64,000 nt of DNA from Lysobacterales bacterium (lineage in GTDB: Bacteria > Pseudomonadota > Gammaproteobacteria > Xanthomonadales > SZUA-5), in contig JALHMG010000003.1 of assembly GCA_022844135.1 (NCBI GenBank), positions 1 to 64,000 on the forward strand. Reading direction: 5' to 3'. Below the pieces are notes generated by a model. That model saw nothing but the letters and a program-made list of their open reading frames with translations. It was not told the origin of the DNA and ran no database searches. Below, one piece after another: positions 47,869 through 56,848 of the stretch; the stretch's first letter is position 1; every line of letters starts with the position of its first letter. The position numbers and the translations under genes were made by a program.

Positions 47869-48531
47869 TTAAAGCGTGAACGTCGGCGCAGGTTCGGCGC
47901 CGCGCAGATAGTAAAGATCAGTTTCGAACAAGCTGCGGCGCTGCACCGCTTCGCTGGACTGGCGCTCGATCAGCGCGGCTTCCATCGCTGGCGACATGCC
48001 GCTGACGACAAACATCCGGCCACCAGGCTTCAGCCACGCGAGCCAGGCGTCCGGCACATGATGCACAGCGCCAGTGACCGCAATCGCGTCGAAGGATTGC
48101 GCGGGGCGAAAGTCGAAAACATTGGCATGATGAATTTGGGCGTTGCGAATGCCCGCCGCGTTCAGTCGCGAGCGTGCGCGCTCGGCAAGATCGGCGTGCA
48201 ACTCCACGCCCTGTACCTGGCGCGCCAGTCTCGCCAGACAGGCAGAAATGAAGCCCGAGCCGACGCCGATTTCCAACACCTCGGAATCGCCATCGAGATC
48301 GAGCGCTTGCAGTAAGCGCCCCTCCACGACGGGCTTGAGCATGTATTCATCGTGGTCGAGCGGAATGGCAAGATCGGTGAACGCCAGTTTTCGGTACCGC
48401 GGCGGCACGAAATCCTCGCGCTTCACCTCGCCCAATACATCAAGGACACGCGTATCGAGCACGTCCCACGGGCGCACCTGTTGTTCCACCATATTGAAGC
48501 GCGCACGCTCGAAATTCAGCGATCCAGCCAT
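47869..48531 (-). CDS. pcm: Protein-L-isoaspartate O-methyltransferase-like protein
   Basis: Protein of 220 aa. ARFNMVEQQVRPWDVLD, EDFVPPRYRKLAFTDLAIPL, MLKPVVEGRLLQALDLDGDSEVLEIGVGSGFISACLARLA (SAM-binding) and DAIAVTGAVHHVPDAWLAWLKPGGRMFVV match the PCMT family, which repairs isoaspartyl residues. The region preceding the SAM motif is shorter than in canonical Pcm (MLKP replaces the usual TISQP), a feature of the variants encoded beside tolC. True isoaspartate activity is therefore uncertain. Confidence 0.85.
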   Translation of the reverse strand: MAGSLNFERARFNMVEQQVRPWDVLDTRVLDVLGEVKREDFVPPRYRKLAFTDLAIPLDHDEYMLKPVVEGRLLQALDLDGDSEVLEIGVGSGFISACLARLARQVQGVELHADLAERARSRLNAAGIRNAQIHHANVFDFRPAQSFDAIAVTGAVHHVPDAWLAWLKPGGRMFVVSGMSPAMEAALIERQSSEAVQRRSLFETDLYYLRGAEPAPTFTL

Positions 48532-48803
48532 GACCTAAGTTCCAAAGAGCAGAAAGCGCCAAGAATGCGGCGAGCAACCCTGAAAGCTCAAGGGGAGAAT
48601 GGGTTTGCGAGCCGGCAGGCGGGTAGTGCCGGAAGTATGGTTTTTTATATTCTCGCGGGATCGATTCGGTTGCACCTCGTTACGCGAAGTTCTTTGTTGC
48701 CTGCCGCAGAGCTCAGCCAGCGCCAAGGCACAGCATTCCCGCCTTCGCGGAACTGACAAGGCTCATTTGGTTCACCCACCGCAAGAACCCGGAATCGGGC
48801 CAC
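48532..48803. other. Intergenic region between pcm and proA
   Basis: This 272-bp spacer contains a REP-like hairpin (TTCCCGC-CTTC-GCGG at about 48736-48750, related to 37004-37021). The remaining frames are not convincing. The pcm-tolC promoter must lie at its left end. Confidence 0.55.
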
Positions 48804-50063
48804 TTAAGCTCGCGCGTGATAAGCCCCCTCGACCACCCACTTGTAGCTGGTCAACTCGCGCAATCCCATGGGGCCGCGAGCGTGCAGGCGTTGAGTACTC
48901 ACGGCGACCTCAGCGCCCAGACCCATCTCGCTGCCATCAGTGAAGCGCGTGCTGGCATTCCAGTAGACGGCGGCCGAATCGACCTGCGCCAAAAATGCGT
49001 TCGCGAGATCGGGATCGGCAGTGAGAATGCCGTCGGAGTGACCCGTCGAGTGCGCTTCGATGTGGGCGATGGCGGCTTGCAGCGAATCGACCACGGCGAT
49101 ACCCAAGGTTAGCGACAGCCATTCCGTGTCGAAATCCTCGCTACCGGCAGGCTGCACGTCTGCGCCGCCCACATCGGCCCAGGGCAGTGCGTCCGGGTCG
49201 CAGCGAAAGCGCACGCCATCCTGCATCAATCGACCGACGATCGCCGGCACCCAACGCGCGGCCACCTCGCGCTGCACAAGAACGGTGTCGAGCGCGTTGC
49301 ACACGGTCGGGCGCTGCACCTTTGCATTCTGGATGACCTTGAGCCCGGCTTCCAGATCGGCATCCGCGGCGATGTACAGGTGGCAAATACCGATGCCACC
49401 AGTGATCACCGGGATGCGGCTCTCGCGGCGACAGTATGCGTGCAAACCAGCGCCGCCTCGCGGAATGATCAGGTCGACGGATTCGTCGCATCGAAGCAGC
49501 GCCAGCGTGTCGTCGCGATCTGTGGAGTCGATCAGAGCGACCGCTGCGACCGGCAATCCGGCAGCCGCCAATGCCGAGCAAATGACCGAAGCAAACGCGC
49601 GATTGCTGTGTTGCGCCTCCTTGCCGCCGCGCATCACCGCCGTGTTGCCGGACTTGATCGCCAAAGCGGCGATATCGATCGCCACATTCGGGCGCGACTC
49701 GAAGATAACGCCGAGCACGCCCAAGGGCACGCGACGCTTGTGCAGGCGAAGCCCATCGCTGCGCTCGAAGGCGTCGAAGCGCTCGGACAACGGATCGGGC
49801 ATCGCCGCCACCGCAAGCACATCGCGCGCGATGGCTTGCAATCGCACCGGCGTGAGCGTCAGTCGATCGACCATGGCTGTGGCCAGTCCATCGTCGACAC
49901 CTCGCGCAACATCGATGGCGTTAGCGGCGAGGATGGCTGGGCGCTGCGCTTCCAACTCAGCGGCCATCGCCAGCAGAAATCCGTTGCGCTGCTCGCCACT
50001 GGACGTACGCAGCGCCCTGAACGCGGTGCGCGCTGCCGCCGCCTGATCCCTAACCTGACTCAT
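48804..50063 (-). CDS. proA: Gamma-glutamyl phosphate reductase
   Basis: Protein of 419 aa starting MSQVRDQAAAARTAFRALR; the ATG overlaps the proB stop (ATGA). It reduces glutamate-5-phosphate to the semialdehyde in proline synthesis. PLGVLGVIFESRPNVAIDIAALAIKSGNTAVMRGGKEA (cofactor region), the nucleophilic Cys in VQRPTVCNALDTVLV, DTEWLSLTLGIAVVDSL and NASTRFTDGSEMGLGAEVAVSTQRLHARGPMGLREL are family landmarks. The longer open frame upstream is antisense-free but lies within proB and is not coding. Confidence 0.97.
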   Translation of the reverse strand: MSQVRDQAAAARTAFRALRTSSGEQRNGFLLAMAAELEAQRPAILAANAIDVARGVDDGLATAMVDRLTLTPVRLQAIARDVLAVAAMPDPLSERFDAFERSDGLRLHKRRVPLGVLGVIFESRPNVAIDIAALAIKSGNTAVMRGGKEAQHSNRAFASVICSALAAAGLPVAAVALIDSTDRDDTLALLRCDESVDLIIPRGGAGLHAYCRRESRIPVITGGIGICHLYIAADADLEAGLKVIQNAKVQRPTVCNALDTVLVQREVAARWVPAIVGRLMQDGVRFRCDPDALPWADVGGADVQPAGSEDFDTEWLSLTLGIAVVDSLQAAIAHIEAHSTGHSDGILTADPDLANAFLAQVDSAAVYWNASTRFTDGSEMGLGAEVAVSTQRLHARGPMGLRELTSYKWVVEGAYHARA

Positions 50064-51151
50064 AGCAGCACCAGATCGTCGCGGTGGATGAATTCGGCGC
50101 CATAGTCGTAACCCAGCGTTTTCTCGATGTCGCCAGAGCGCCGACCGGCAATACGGCGCAGATCGTCGGCATCGTAATTGGCCAGTCCGCGCGCTATCGG
50201 ACGACCATCGTCGGACAACACATCCACAGTGTCGCCGCGTCCGAACTCGCCGTGCACCTTTGCGACGCCAACCGTGAGCAGGCTTTTGCCGGCCGCGAGC
50301 GCTGCAACCGCGCCGGCATCGATGGCCGCGCCAACGCCGGTGCGCAATCCGCCCAGGATGTAGCGCTTGCGCGCGTCGGTCGGCGGCGCCAAGGGACTGA
50401 ACCGCGTAGCGCGACCGTCTCCCTCGATCAGCCTCGGGATGAGCGCCGGATCGGCGCCGTTGGCGATCACAACTTCGGTGCCGGCGCGGCGTGCGATGTC
50501 GGCGGCGCGCAGCTTTGTCAACATGCCGCCCGTGCCGAGCGCTCCGCCCTTGCCGCCAGCGTTCTTCCATACGGCCTCGGGAATCTCGCCGGCATCGATC
50601 TTCGGCAGCAGGCGTGCGTCGCCGAAGCTGCGCGGATCCTTGTCGAACAAGCCGTCCTGATCGGTCATCAACAGCAGCATGTGCGCATCGATGAGTCCGG
50701 CGACCAGCGCCGACAACTGATCGTTATCGCCAACGCGAATCTCCTCGGTCGCCACGGTGTCGTTCTCGTTCACGACCGGCAAAACACGATGCCGGAACAG
50801 CGCCTCGAAGGTATGCCGCGCATTCAAGTAGCTGCGGCGACGCTCAAGATCGGTCCGCGTCAGCAGCACTTGCGCGACGCGCAGCTGGTAGTGCCCGAAC
50901 AACTCGGCATACAGCGCCATCAGGTGCGGCTGGCCGATCGCGGCGAGCATCTGCTTGGCTGCCACGGTATGCGGATCGACGGTGCCGAGCACGCGGCGCC
51001 CTGCGGCAACCGCGCCAGAGCTGACCAAAACCAGATCGTGGCCGGCCGCCATCAACGCCGACAGCGTCTTTGCGTAATCGATCAGGCGCGGCGCATGAAG
51101 AGCGCCATCGTGCGTGACCGTGGATGAGCCAAGTTTGATAACGATGCGCAT
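50060..51151 (-). CDS. proB: Glutamate 5-kinase
   Basis: Protein of 363 aa from MRIVIKLGSSTVTHDGALH. The amino-acid kinase domain has VLVSSGAVAAGRRVLG, VLLTRTDLERRRSYLNARHTFEALF, PVVNENDTVATEEIRVGDNDQLSALVAGL, and GTGGMLTKLRAADIARRAGTEVVIANG; a C-terminal PUA domain starts near ALAAGKSLLTVGVAKVHGEF. It phosphorylates glutamate as the first step of proline synthesis and is normally feedback inhibited by proline. It overlaps proA. Confidence 0.97.
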   Translation of the reverse strand: MRIVIKLGSSTVTHDGALHAPRLIDYAKTLSALMAAGHDLVLVSSGAVAAGRRVLGTVDPHTVAAKQMLAAIGQPHLMALYAELFGHYQLRVAQVLLTRTDLERRRSYLNARHTFEALFRHRVLPVVNENDTVATEEIRVGDNDQLSALVAGLIDAHMLLLMTDQDGLFDKDPRSFGDARLLPKIDAGEIPEAVWKNAGGKGGALGTGGMLTKLRAADIARRAGTEVVIANGADPALIPRLIEGDGRATRFSPLAPPTDARKRYILGGLRTGVGAAIDAGAVAALAAGKSLLTVGVAKVHGEFGRGDTVDVLSDDGRPIARGLANYDADDLRRIAGRRSGDIEKTLGYDYGAEFIHRDDLVLL

Positions 51152-51322
51152 CGGACCGCTGCGTGCGGGAAAGCCCCGAAAGCTAGGCGATCGGGCTAGA
51201 GGACGCAAAACCTCTGCCCGCAATTCGCCCGTCAGGATCTTGGAACGGCCGATTGTCGCCCTTGCAGCGCCGCTTGGGTGTCGTCTGCTCCGTTGCTGCG
51301 ATTCAACCTGAGGCGAAGCGCC

Positions 51323-52240
51323 GTGAAAGCAGTGATGCGAGTTCTTTGTGCGGTTCCGCTGGCGTATGTGCTGGTGTATCTCGGAAATTTGCCCTTCCTG
51401 AGCGCGGCGCGCGTGGACCATTTCGATGCCGTCGCGCATCGCGGTGTTCATCAGAACTACGCCCGCAACAACCTCACCAACGAGACCTGCACGGCGACGC
51501 GGATTTTTCCGCCCACGCACGAATACATCGAGAACACGCTGCCTTCCATGCGAGCCGCTTTCGCCGCGGGCGCTGCGCGCATCGAGATCGATGTCCATCG
51601 CACCGTCGACGACGAGCTGGCGGTGTTCCACGACTGGACACTGGAGTGCCGCACCGAACACCGCGGCGAAACGCGCGATCAAACACTGGCCTTGCTGCAA
51701 TCGCTGGACGTGGGCTACGGCTACACGGCCGACGGCGCCACATTTCCGCTGCGTGGAAAAGGCGTAGGCGCGATGCCCAGTTTGCGTGAGGTGCTCTCGG
51801 CCTTTCCCAATGGCCATTTCGTGATCGATCAAAAGGATCGCGATGCGAAGACAACGGCGCGGATTTCGGCACAGCTGAACGCACTGAACGCGGTCGAGCG
51901 CGCTTGTCTGTACGCCATTCCCGATCGAGGTCGTCAGTTCCGCGACGAGAACACCAACGCGTGCATCTTTGCCCATCGGCAGGAAATCAAGGCTTGCCTG
52001 ATCGACTATCTCAAGGTGGGATGGCTCGGTGCGATACCGGCAAGTTGCCGCAACCGCCGGCTGGTCGTGCCCTCGGGCGGCCTTTCGCGCTTGCTCTGGG
52101 GGTGGCCCGGCACCTTCGTCGAGCGAATGCGCGCAAACGGCACACGCGTCTATGTCAATACAGCCGACGCCAGCGACACCGAACATTGGCGCGCCAGCGG
52201 CTTCGACGGCCTGTGGACCGATCGCATCGAAGTGCGTTGA
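51323..52240 (+). CDS. Membrane-anchored glycerophosphodiester phosphodiesterase
   Basis: Protein of 305 aa from the GTG at 51323 (MKAVMRVLCAVPLAYVLVYLGN), which has a GAGG sequence upstream; GTG 51278 and ATG 51335 are alternatives. An N-terminal hydrophobic helix anchors or exports it. GDPD motifs: AHRGVHQNYARNN, ENTLPSMRAAFAAGAARIEIDVHRTVDDELAVFHDW. These provide the HRG, E-N-T and E-D-H metal ligands. A long insertion (residues about 40-65) separates the HRG from ENT. It would hydrolyse glycerophosphodiesters. Divergent from proB. Confidence 0.85.
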   Translation: MKAVMRVLCAVPLAYVLVYLGNLPFLSAARVDHFDAVAHRGVHQNYARNNLTNETCTATRIFPPTHEYIENTLPSMRAAFAAGAARIEIDVHRTVDDELAVFHDWTLECRTEHRGETRDQTLALLQSLDVGYGYTADGATFPLRGKGVGAMPSLREVLSAFPNGHFVIDQKDRDAKTTARISAQLNALNAVERACLYAIPDRGRQFRDENTNACIFAHRQEIKACLIDYLKVGWLGAIPASCRNRRLVVPSGGLSRLLWGWPGTFVERMRANGTRVYVNTADASDTEHWRASGFDGLWTDRIEVR

Positions 52241-52243
52241 GGA

Positions 52244-52957
52244 CTATTCGTTGACTTGAACTTCCGGGACGTCCTTGGGGCCGGCATAGAAATACGTGTA
52301 GCGCTCGTCGATACGCATCTCACTTTGCTTGCCGCTGGCATCGGTGTACAACAAGAACTGCTCGCGCCGGGTCGGCAGTTTGGATGTGGTGCTGATCCAA
52401 AGGCGCGCGTGGCCAGCTTTCTTGCCGGCAATCATCAAATCGAACTGGATGCTGATTTCGCCGCTGTGGTAGCCCTGCCCCACGGCCGCATCGCGCGGCA
52501 TCACGTTGGCCACGCTGATCCAATCGCGCACGCCGCCATCGGAACGTTCAGGAGGATTGAGCTGGCTCAAGTTGATCAGCGGCTGGCCAAAACCGGCACG
52601 CATCAAGGTAATCAATAACGCTTCGCGGAGCGCGGCCGGCTGCTTTCCCTCGCGCTTCTCGTCGTTGAGCTTCAGCTCCAAGGTTTTGCCGTTGCCCGCA
52701 AAATCGAGCACCGCACGCTGACTGCCGATCGCACCTCGAAAGCGGCCTTCGACGGAACCATCCGGTGGCAGCTTAACCCGCCCATCCATGCGCCGAACGT
52801 AGGGCTCCTGGATATCGACATGCACATAGAACTCGATGTCTTCGGCGGCCAGCAGATTGCGCTCCACGGTTTCGAAAATCTTTCGTGCGCCCGGGTTCTC
52901 AGCGCTTTGAGCGCCACCGGTGAGCAGCAACGCGAACAGGATCGCAAGCAAGCGCAT
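52244..52957 (-). CDS. Secreted LolA-like/outer-membrane lipoprotein-sorting-like protein
   Basis: Protein of 237 aa with a signal peptide (MRLLAILFALLLTGGAQS). The mature part has beta-rich segments such as EDIEFYVHVDIQEPYVRRMDGRVKLPP, QRAVLDFAGNGKTLELKLNDEK and GEISIQFDLMIAGKKAGHARLWISTTSKLPTRREQFLLY, which resemble the half-barrel fold of LolA-like periplasmic proteins. No specific function can be given. It ends 3 bp from the GDPD gene (convergent) and follows the sulfurtransferase directly. Confidence 0.6.
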   Translation of the reverse strand: MRLLAILFALLLTGGAQSAENPGARKIFETVERNLLAAEDIEFYVHVDIQEPYVRRMDGRVKLPPDGSVEGRFRGAIGSQRAVLDFAGNGKTLELKLNDEKREGKQPAALREALLITLMRAGFGQPLINLSQLNPPERSDGGVRDWISVANVMPRDAAVGQGYHSGEISIQFDLMIAGKKAGHARLWISTTSKLPTRREQFLLYTDASGKQSEMRIDERYTYFYAGPKDVPEVQVNE

Positions 52958-52958
52958 C

Positions 52959-53798
52959 TTATTCTCCAGTGGCGATGGGGCGCCCAGGGTCGGTGATCCA
53001 GCCGCTCCAGGAATCGGCGAACAAGCGCGAGCCCTTCAGCCCGGCAAGTTCCATAGCCAGCAGATTGTGGCAGGCGGTCACGCCTGAACCGCACATATGC
53101 GCGACCTGCGCGGCGGATTGGCCGATCAAGGGCCGAAAGCGTGCTTCCAACTCATCGATAGACTTGAACTGGCCATCACGCAAGTTGTCGGTAAATGGCG
53201 CATTGATCGCGCCCGGCACATGGCCGGCAACCGGATCGATCGGCTCGATCTCGCCACGAAAACGCGGTGCGCCGCGCGCGTCGATCAACACACCGCCCTT
53301 TTGCAAAGCCGGTATGTCGGCTGCCGCTATCCATGCATCCCGATCCAGCGATGCGCGCAAATGCGTGGATGCAGAATTCGGCACGTCGGTCGACAGCCCA
53401 TGACCCGCCGCCTGCCAGGCTTTGAGCCCACCATCGAGCACTCGAACGCGCAATTGTGTGGACTTCGAGAACAGCCACCACGCGCGTGCCGCGTACATGC
53501 CCTCGGCGGCATCGTAGCAGACCAGTTCCGATTCGCTGTCGGCGCCGATGCGCCCGAGCACTGCGCTCAATTGCGCATCAGTCGGCAGCGGATGGCGGCC
53601 GCGCGTTGCGACCAGACTTAAGTCCGACAGGTCCTGCTCAAGATCGACAAAATGCGCACCGGGAATGTGGCCGATTGCGTACGCGCGACGTCCCGCACCG
53701 CTGTCGGACAACTCGAATCGGCAATCGAGAATGCGAATTCGCGCTTCGTGCAGACGCGCGTGCAATTCGTCAACGGAAATCAGCGGCGTTGAGTCCAT
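52959..53798 (-). CDS. sseA: Thiosulfate/3-mercaptopyruvate sulfurtransferase
   Basis: Protein of 279 aa with two rhodanese domains. The N-terminal domain has ILDCRFELSDSGAGRRAYAIGHIPGAHFVDLEQDLS; the C-terminal active-site loop is HMCGSGVTACHNLLAM, and CGSGVT favours 3-mercaptopyruvate over thiosulfate. It transfers sulfur from mercaptopyruvate to thiols or cyanide. The start lies 29 nt inside the end of the NUDIX gene, and the lipoprotein-like gene follows after 1 nt, suggesting a shared transcript. Confidence 0.92.
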   Translation of the reverse strand: MDSTPLISVDELHARLHEARIRILDCRFELSDSGAGRRAYAIGHIPGAHFVDLEQDLSDLSLVATRGRHPLPTDAQLSAVLGRIGADSESELVCYDAAEGMYAARAWWLFSKSTQLRVRVLDGGLKAWQAAGHGLSTDVPNSASTHLRASLDRDAWIAAADIPALQKGGVLIDARGAPRFRGEIEPIDPVAGHVPGAINAPFTDNLRDGQFKSIDELEARFRPLIGQSAAQVAHMCGSGVTACHNLLAMELAGLKGSRLFADSWSGWITDPGRPIATGE

Positions 53799-54420
53799 GG
53801 CGCTCGAAGCGGTCGATGAGGTTGACCAGCATGCCAGCGGTTGCGCCCCAGATGCGATAGTGGCGATAAGGGATCACGTAATAGCCGCGCATGCGGCCCA
53901 TGAACATGCGCTCCTCGCGCACCACATTAGCGCGATCGAGCACATGCGCCAGTGGCACCTCAAAAACCTCATCGACTTCGCTCGGATCGTGAGCATAGGA
54001 AACGCCGGGATCGATAATCGCCAGCACCGGCGTAACGTTGAAAGCGCTGATCGTCGCATAGCGATCGAGCAGGCCGACGGGCGCAATCGATGTCGCTTCG
54101 ATACCGGTCTCTTCAACTGTCTCGCGCATCGCCGCTGCGACGGCATCGACATCGCTGTCTTCGACGCGACCGCCCGGGAAGCTGATCTGTCCAGCATGGT
54201 GCGTCAGCGCCTCGGTGCGGCGTGTGAGCAGCAATTGCCAACCATGAGGACGCGGCACCAGGCCGACGAGTACACCGGCATTGCGAAACGCCCTGCCGGC
54301 AGGGAGCAACCCGTCCAGCTCATCGAGATTCAGCGGCACGCCGTCGGGTGCGTCGAGCGGCAACAACGCCGCGCGCGCGGCGTCGATGGGATGACGCGAC
54401 AACCAATCAAGCACACGCAA
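53770..54420 (-). CDS. NUDIX CoA pyrophosphatase (NudL-like)
   Basis: Protein of 216 aa. LLTRRTEALTHHAGQISFPGG is the UPF0035 signature of CoA-cleaving NUDIX enzymes, and the NUDIX box follows as GGRVEDSDVDAVAAAMRETVEETGI. It would hydrolyse coenzyme A to phosphopantetheine and 3',5'-ADP. The gene overlaps DUF1289 by 14 nt at its start and sseA by 29 nt at its end. The C-terminal IWGATAGMLVNLIDRF is also typical. Confidence 0.93.
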   Translation of the reverse strand: MRVLDWLSRHPIDAARAALLPLDAPDGVPLNLDELDGLLPAGRAFRNAGVLVGLVPRPHGWQLLLTRRTEALTHHAGQISFPGGRVEDSDVDAVAAAMRETVEETGIEATSIAPVGLLDRYATISAFNVTPVLAIIDPGVSYAHDPSEVDEVFEVPLAHVLDRANVVREERMFMGRMRGYYVIPYRHYRIWGATAGMLVNLIDRFERHGLNAADFR

Positions 54421-54601
54421 CTCGCTTCGGTAATTCTTCGCTCATGATGCGCGCACGCTCGCTGTTGTCGAGCCGACTCCAGATAGTGATCTCGTGGCTC
54501 GTGCGGCGACAGCCGAGGCACAAGCCGTCCTTGTCCATGGTGCACACGCCAATACACGGCGTCAGCGGCGGATCTGGGTTGGTGAGACGTATGTTTAGCA
54601 T
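54407..54601 (-). CDS. DUF1289 family protein
   Basis: Protein of 64 aa with the family core PCIGVCTMDKDGLCLGCRRT followed by EITIWSRLDNSERARIM. Four cysteines (two CxxxC/CxxC-like pairs) suggest metal or iron-sulfur binding. Length is typical. The gene is the first of a DUF1289-NUDIX-sseA-lipoprotein series with overlapping ends. Function unknown. Confidence 0.9.
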   Translation of the reverse strand: MLNIRLTNPDPPLTPCIGVCTMDKDGLCLGCRRTSHEITIWSRLDNSERARIMSEELPKRVACA

Positions 54602-54855
54602 CCGGCAAAGTTATCAGGTCCGATGCGAAGGCGCAGCCCGCAAGGTGTTGCGACAGACAGGCTTCGTCCGGTTTCGGATCTCAACGCTGGAATCGGGAAC
54701 GCGAAGGCGACCAGACAACGCGCTATCGGCGCAGGGAGCGCAGGCTTGTCGTGGACAAAAACGGGTCAGCAAACATCAGACCTCGGCCTGGGTTTACTTT
54801 TTGCGATTTAGTTTTTACCGTTCGCACCGAAGCCAACACGGGATAACCGCGCTGC
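54602..54855. other. Divergent intergenic region
   Basis: This 254-bp spacer lies between DUF1289 (minus) and the 140-aa hypothetical (plus) and should contain both promoters. The short open frames present do not look coding. No repeats were noticed. Confidence 0.45.
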
Positions 54856-55278
54856 ATGATGTCGATGGCCACCAGAATCCTTAGCGACTACGGCAAGCTG
54901 CTGGGCAGCATCGAACCCGGCTGCTGTGCTTTGCCGCTGTCTTTTTTGCCGCACTCGAAAAATGCGATTCGCGAAGCGACCCTCAAGGTGTTGAAGCGAC
55001 TGCAACCAGAGGACGCCGCGCTGCGCGATGCGCTGATTCGCGGCTATATCTTTCTTGCCCAATTTGTTGATGACGACGAAGCCATGGCGGTCTCGCAAGG
55101 ACAGGCGCAGCTCGATTCGATGGCGCTCGCCGCTGGCGAGGAACCAGATTCGCCCGAAGCCTTGGCCGCATTGCGCGTGATCAATCGCATCAAGCTTGAT
55201 ATGGAAACGTCCTTGGCCGAGGCTTGCGATGTCGCGCGGATCGTCAATCCCGGCGTTGTCGGCGCGCTGAACACCTGA
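54856..55278 (+). CDS. Hypothetical protein, helical
   Basis: Predicted protein of 140 aa starting MMSMATRILSDYGKLLGSIEPGCCALPLSFLPHSK; ATGs at 54856, 54859 and 54865 are all possible. The sequence is mainly alpha-helical with an N-terminal Cys-Cys pair, and has no signal peptide or transmembrane segment. Codon use resembles the neighbours, and no overlapping frame is better, which supports coding. No family was recognised. The alpha/beta hydrolase gene follows after 80 nt. Confidence 0.65.
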   Translation: MMSMATRILSDYGKLLGSIEPGCCALPLSFLPHSKNAIREATLKVLKRLQPEDAALRDALIRGYIFLAQFVDDDEAMAVSQGQAQLDSMALAAGEEPDSPEALAALRVINRIKLDMETSLAEACDVARIVNPGVVGALNT

Positions 55279-55358
55279 GCGTGGCTGCGCATGGATTTAG
55301 TCGATCTTCATCGATGCTCACGCAAATTGTGTGCGTCGATAAAGAAGGGGGCGACACG

Positions 55359-56177
55359 ATGGGTCGAATGCTTGCGGTCAACGGTACCGAGCTTTTCGTC
55401 AGCGAATCCGGTGCCGGACCGCAGACGGTGGTCTTCGCGCATGGACTGCTCATGGATCACCACATGTTCGCCGCGCAGCGCGCCGTGCTCGATCCTGGTT
55501 TTCGCACCATCGCCTACGACCATCGCGGGCAGGGCCAGTCGTCGCCCGACGGCCCGTTCGATATGGATACGCTGACCGAAGACGCGGCAGCACTTATTCG
55601 CCAGTTGGGCGCACCTTGCCACTTTGTCGGCATGTCCATGGGCGGGTTCGTCGGTTTGCGCCTCGCGGCGCGCTACCCGGAGCTGGTTTCCAGCTTGACA
55701 CTGATCGACTCCTCGGCCGAGGCCGAGCCTTTCGTCAAGCGACTGCGCTATCGTGCGATGCAGCTTGTCGCACGCCTGTTTGGGCCCGCTCCTCTTGTAG
55801 GTCAAATTCTGCCGCTGATGTTCGGTCCGACGTTCTTGCGCTCGACGGAACACATCGAGTCGCGCGAACGCTGGCGGCACCACATCCAATCCCTGCCGCG
55901 GCGCATTGCCGGGCCAGTGGGCGGTGTCATTGGCCGCAGCAGCGTCGCTGCCGAGTTGTCGGCAATACGCGCGCCGACGTTGATCTTTGTTGGCGCCGAC
56001 GACCAAACCACCACGTCAGACGACGCGCAACGCATGGCAAGCGCGATTGAAGGCGCGAAGCTGGTGGTCGTTCCGAACAGTGGACACAGTTCCAACCTGG
56101 AGGCGCCAGCGCTGGTGAATCGGGAGATGCTGACTTTCCTGTCGGGGCGCTTGAAGACAACGGCAGCCGCTGCCTGA
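55359..56177 (+). CDS. Alpha/beta hydrolase
   Basis: Protein of 272 aa from MGRMLAVNGTELFVSESGAG, with a strong GAAGGGGG-type Shine-Dalgarno 8 nt upstream. FAHGLLMDHHMF (oxyanion), YDHRGQGQSS, nucleophile Ser in FVGMSMGGFVGL, Asp in FVGADDQTTTSD and His in PNSGHSSNLEAP form the expected triad. It resembles 3-oxoadipate enol-lactonase/esterase-type hydrolases; the substrate cannot be named. Monocistronic in appearance. Confidence 0.92.
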   Translation: MGRMLAVNGTELFVSESGAGPQTVVFAHGLLMDHHMFAAQRAVLDPGFRTIAYDHRGQGQSSPDGPFDMDTLTEDAAALIRQLGAPCHFVGMSMGGFVGLRLAARYPELVSSLTLIDSSAEAEPFVKRLRYRAMQLVARLFGPAPLVGQILPLMFGPTFLRSTEHIESRERWRHHIQSLPRRIAGPVGGVIGRSSVAAELSAIRAPTLIFVGADDQTTTSDDAQRMASAIEGAKLVVVPNSGHSSNLEAPALVNREMLTFLSGRLKTTAAAA

Positions 56178-56272
56178 TTGCACTGCATCTGAATCCGCCG
56201 ACGCACCGGACGGCGTCATGGCGCGGCTATGGCGGCCGCAAGGACGATCGACCGAACGCCCGGTGGCTGCGG

Positions 56273-56349
56273 CGAGGAGCCAAAAGCAACGCTGCATTCG
56301 TGTCGAAGGACGCGGACATGATTCCAGTTATTTCTGGAACACCACACCA
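56273..56349 (+). mobile_element. Remnant of palindromic element, copy A2
   Basis: The right half of element A1 is recognisable here: AGCAACG, GCATTCG.GTCGAA.GACGCGGACAT and the terminal arm at 56322-56349, which matches the A1 right arm at 25 of 28 positions. The left arm is absent or unrecognisable. It ends one base before the stop of the DUF4124-like gene. Confidence 0.75.
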
Positions 56350-56350
56350 A

Positions 56351-56848
56351 TCAGCGTGCGGCACACGCTGGCGCACTGGGGTCAAGCAGCGCCAGCCGCA
56401 CGGCACTCGCCAGCGCCAACCCTTCCTGGCGCAGCGTCTGGTATCGAGCGATGCAGGCTTGTGGGCAACAACTTCCGCCTGATGGTCCGCAGCGCGGAAG
56501 CGCTGCGACGCACGCGTCCATCGTCGCCGCATCGCCGCTGGCGCAGCCCAAAAATCGCTCCGAGCAAACCGCCAGGCGAGCTTCGGTCACTGTGACCGCA
56601 TCGCGCGGTTGTGTCGATCCCGACGGTGTTGGCGCCACAGGCGGGGTGCGTTCGCGTTGCTCTGCCAACCAGCGCTGCAGTTCGCGCTGCGCTATAGCAG
56701 GGTCGCCATCAGTCTTGATGCCCTTCGAGGCGCCGCCGGGACACGGCTTATCCTGAAACACAATTCGGCCTCCATCGGCAGCACAACGATGGATTTCACC
56801 GCTGCCGCCGAGCGCGACGGCCATCGCCAGGAGGGCAATAGACGTCAC
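56351..56848 (-). CDS. Secreted DUF4124-like cysteine-rich protein
   Basis: Protein of 165 aa with an N-terminal hydrophobic signal-like segment (MTSIALLAMAVALGGSG) and then IHRCAADGGRIVFQDKPCPGG, which resembles DUF4124, a short periplasmic domain common in this group. The C-terminal half is Cys-rich (CSERFLGCAS, CVAALPRCGPSGGSCCPQACIARY), suggesting disulfides. Function unknown. The start overlaps the end of the sterol desaturase-like gene (ATGA), and element A2 abuts the stop. Confidence 0.78.
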   Translation of the reverse strand: MTSIALLAMAVALGGSGEIHRCAADGGRIVFQDKPCPGGASKGIKTDGDPAIAQRELQRWLAEQRERTPPVAPTPSGSTQPRDAVTVTEARLAVCSERFLGCASGDAATMDACVAALPRCGPSGGSCCPQACIARYQTLRQEGLALASAVRLALLDPSAPACAAR

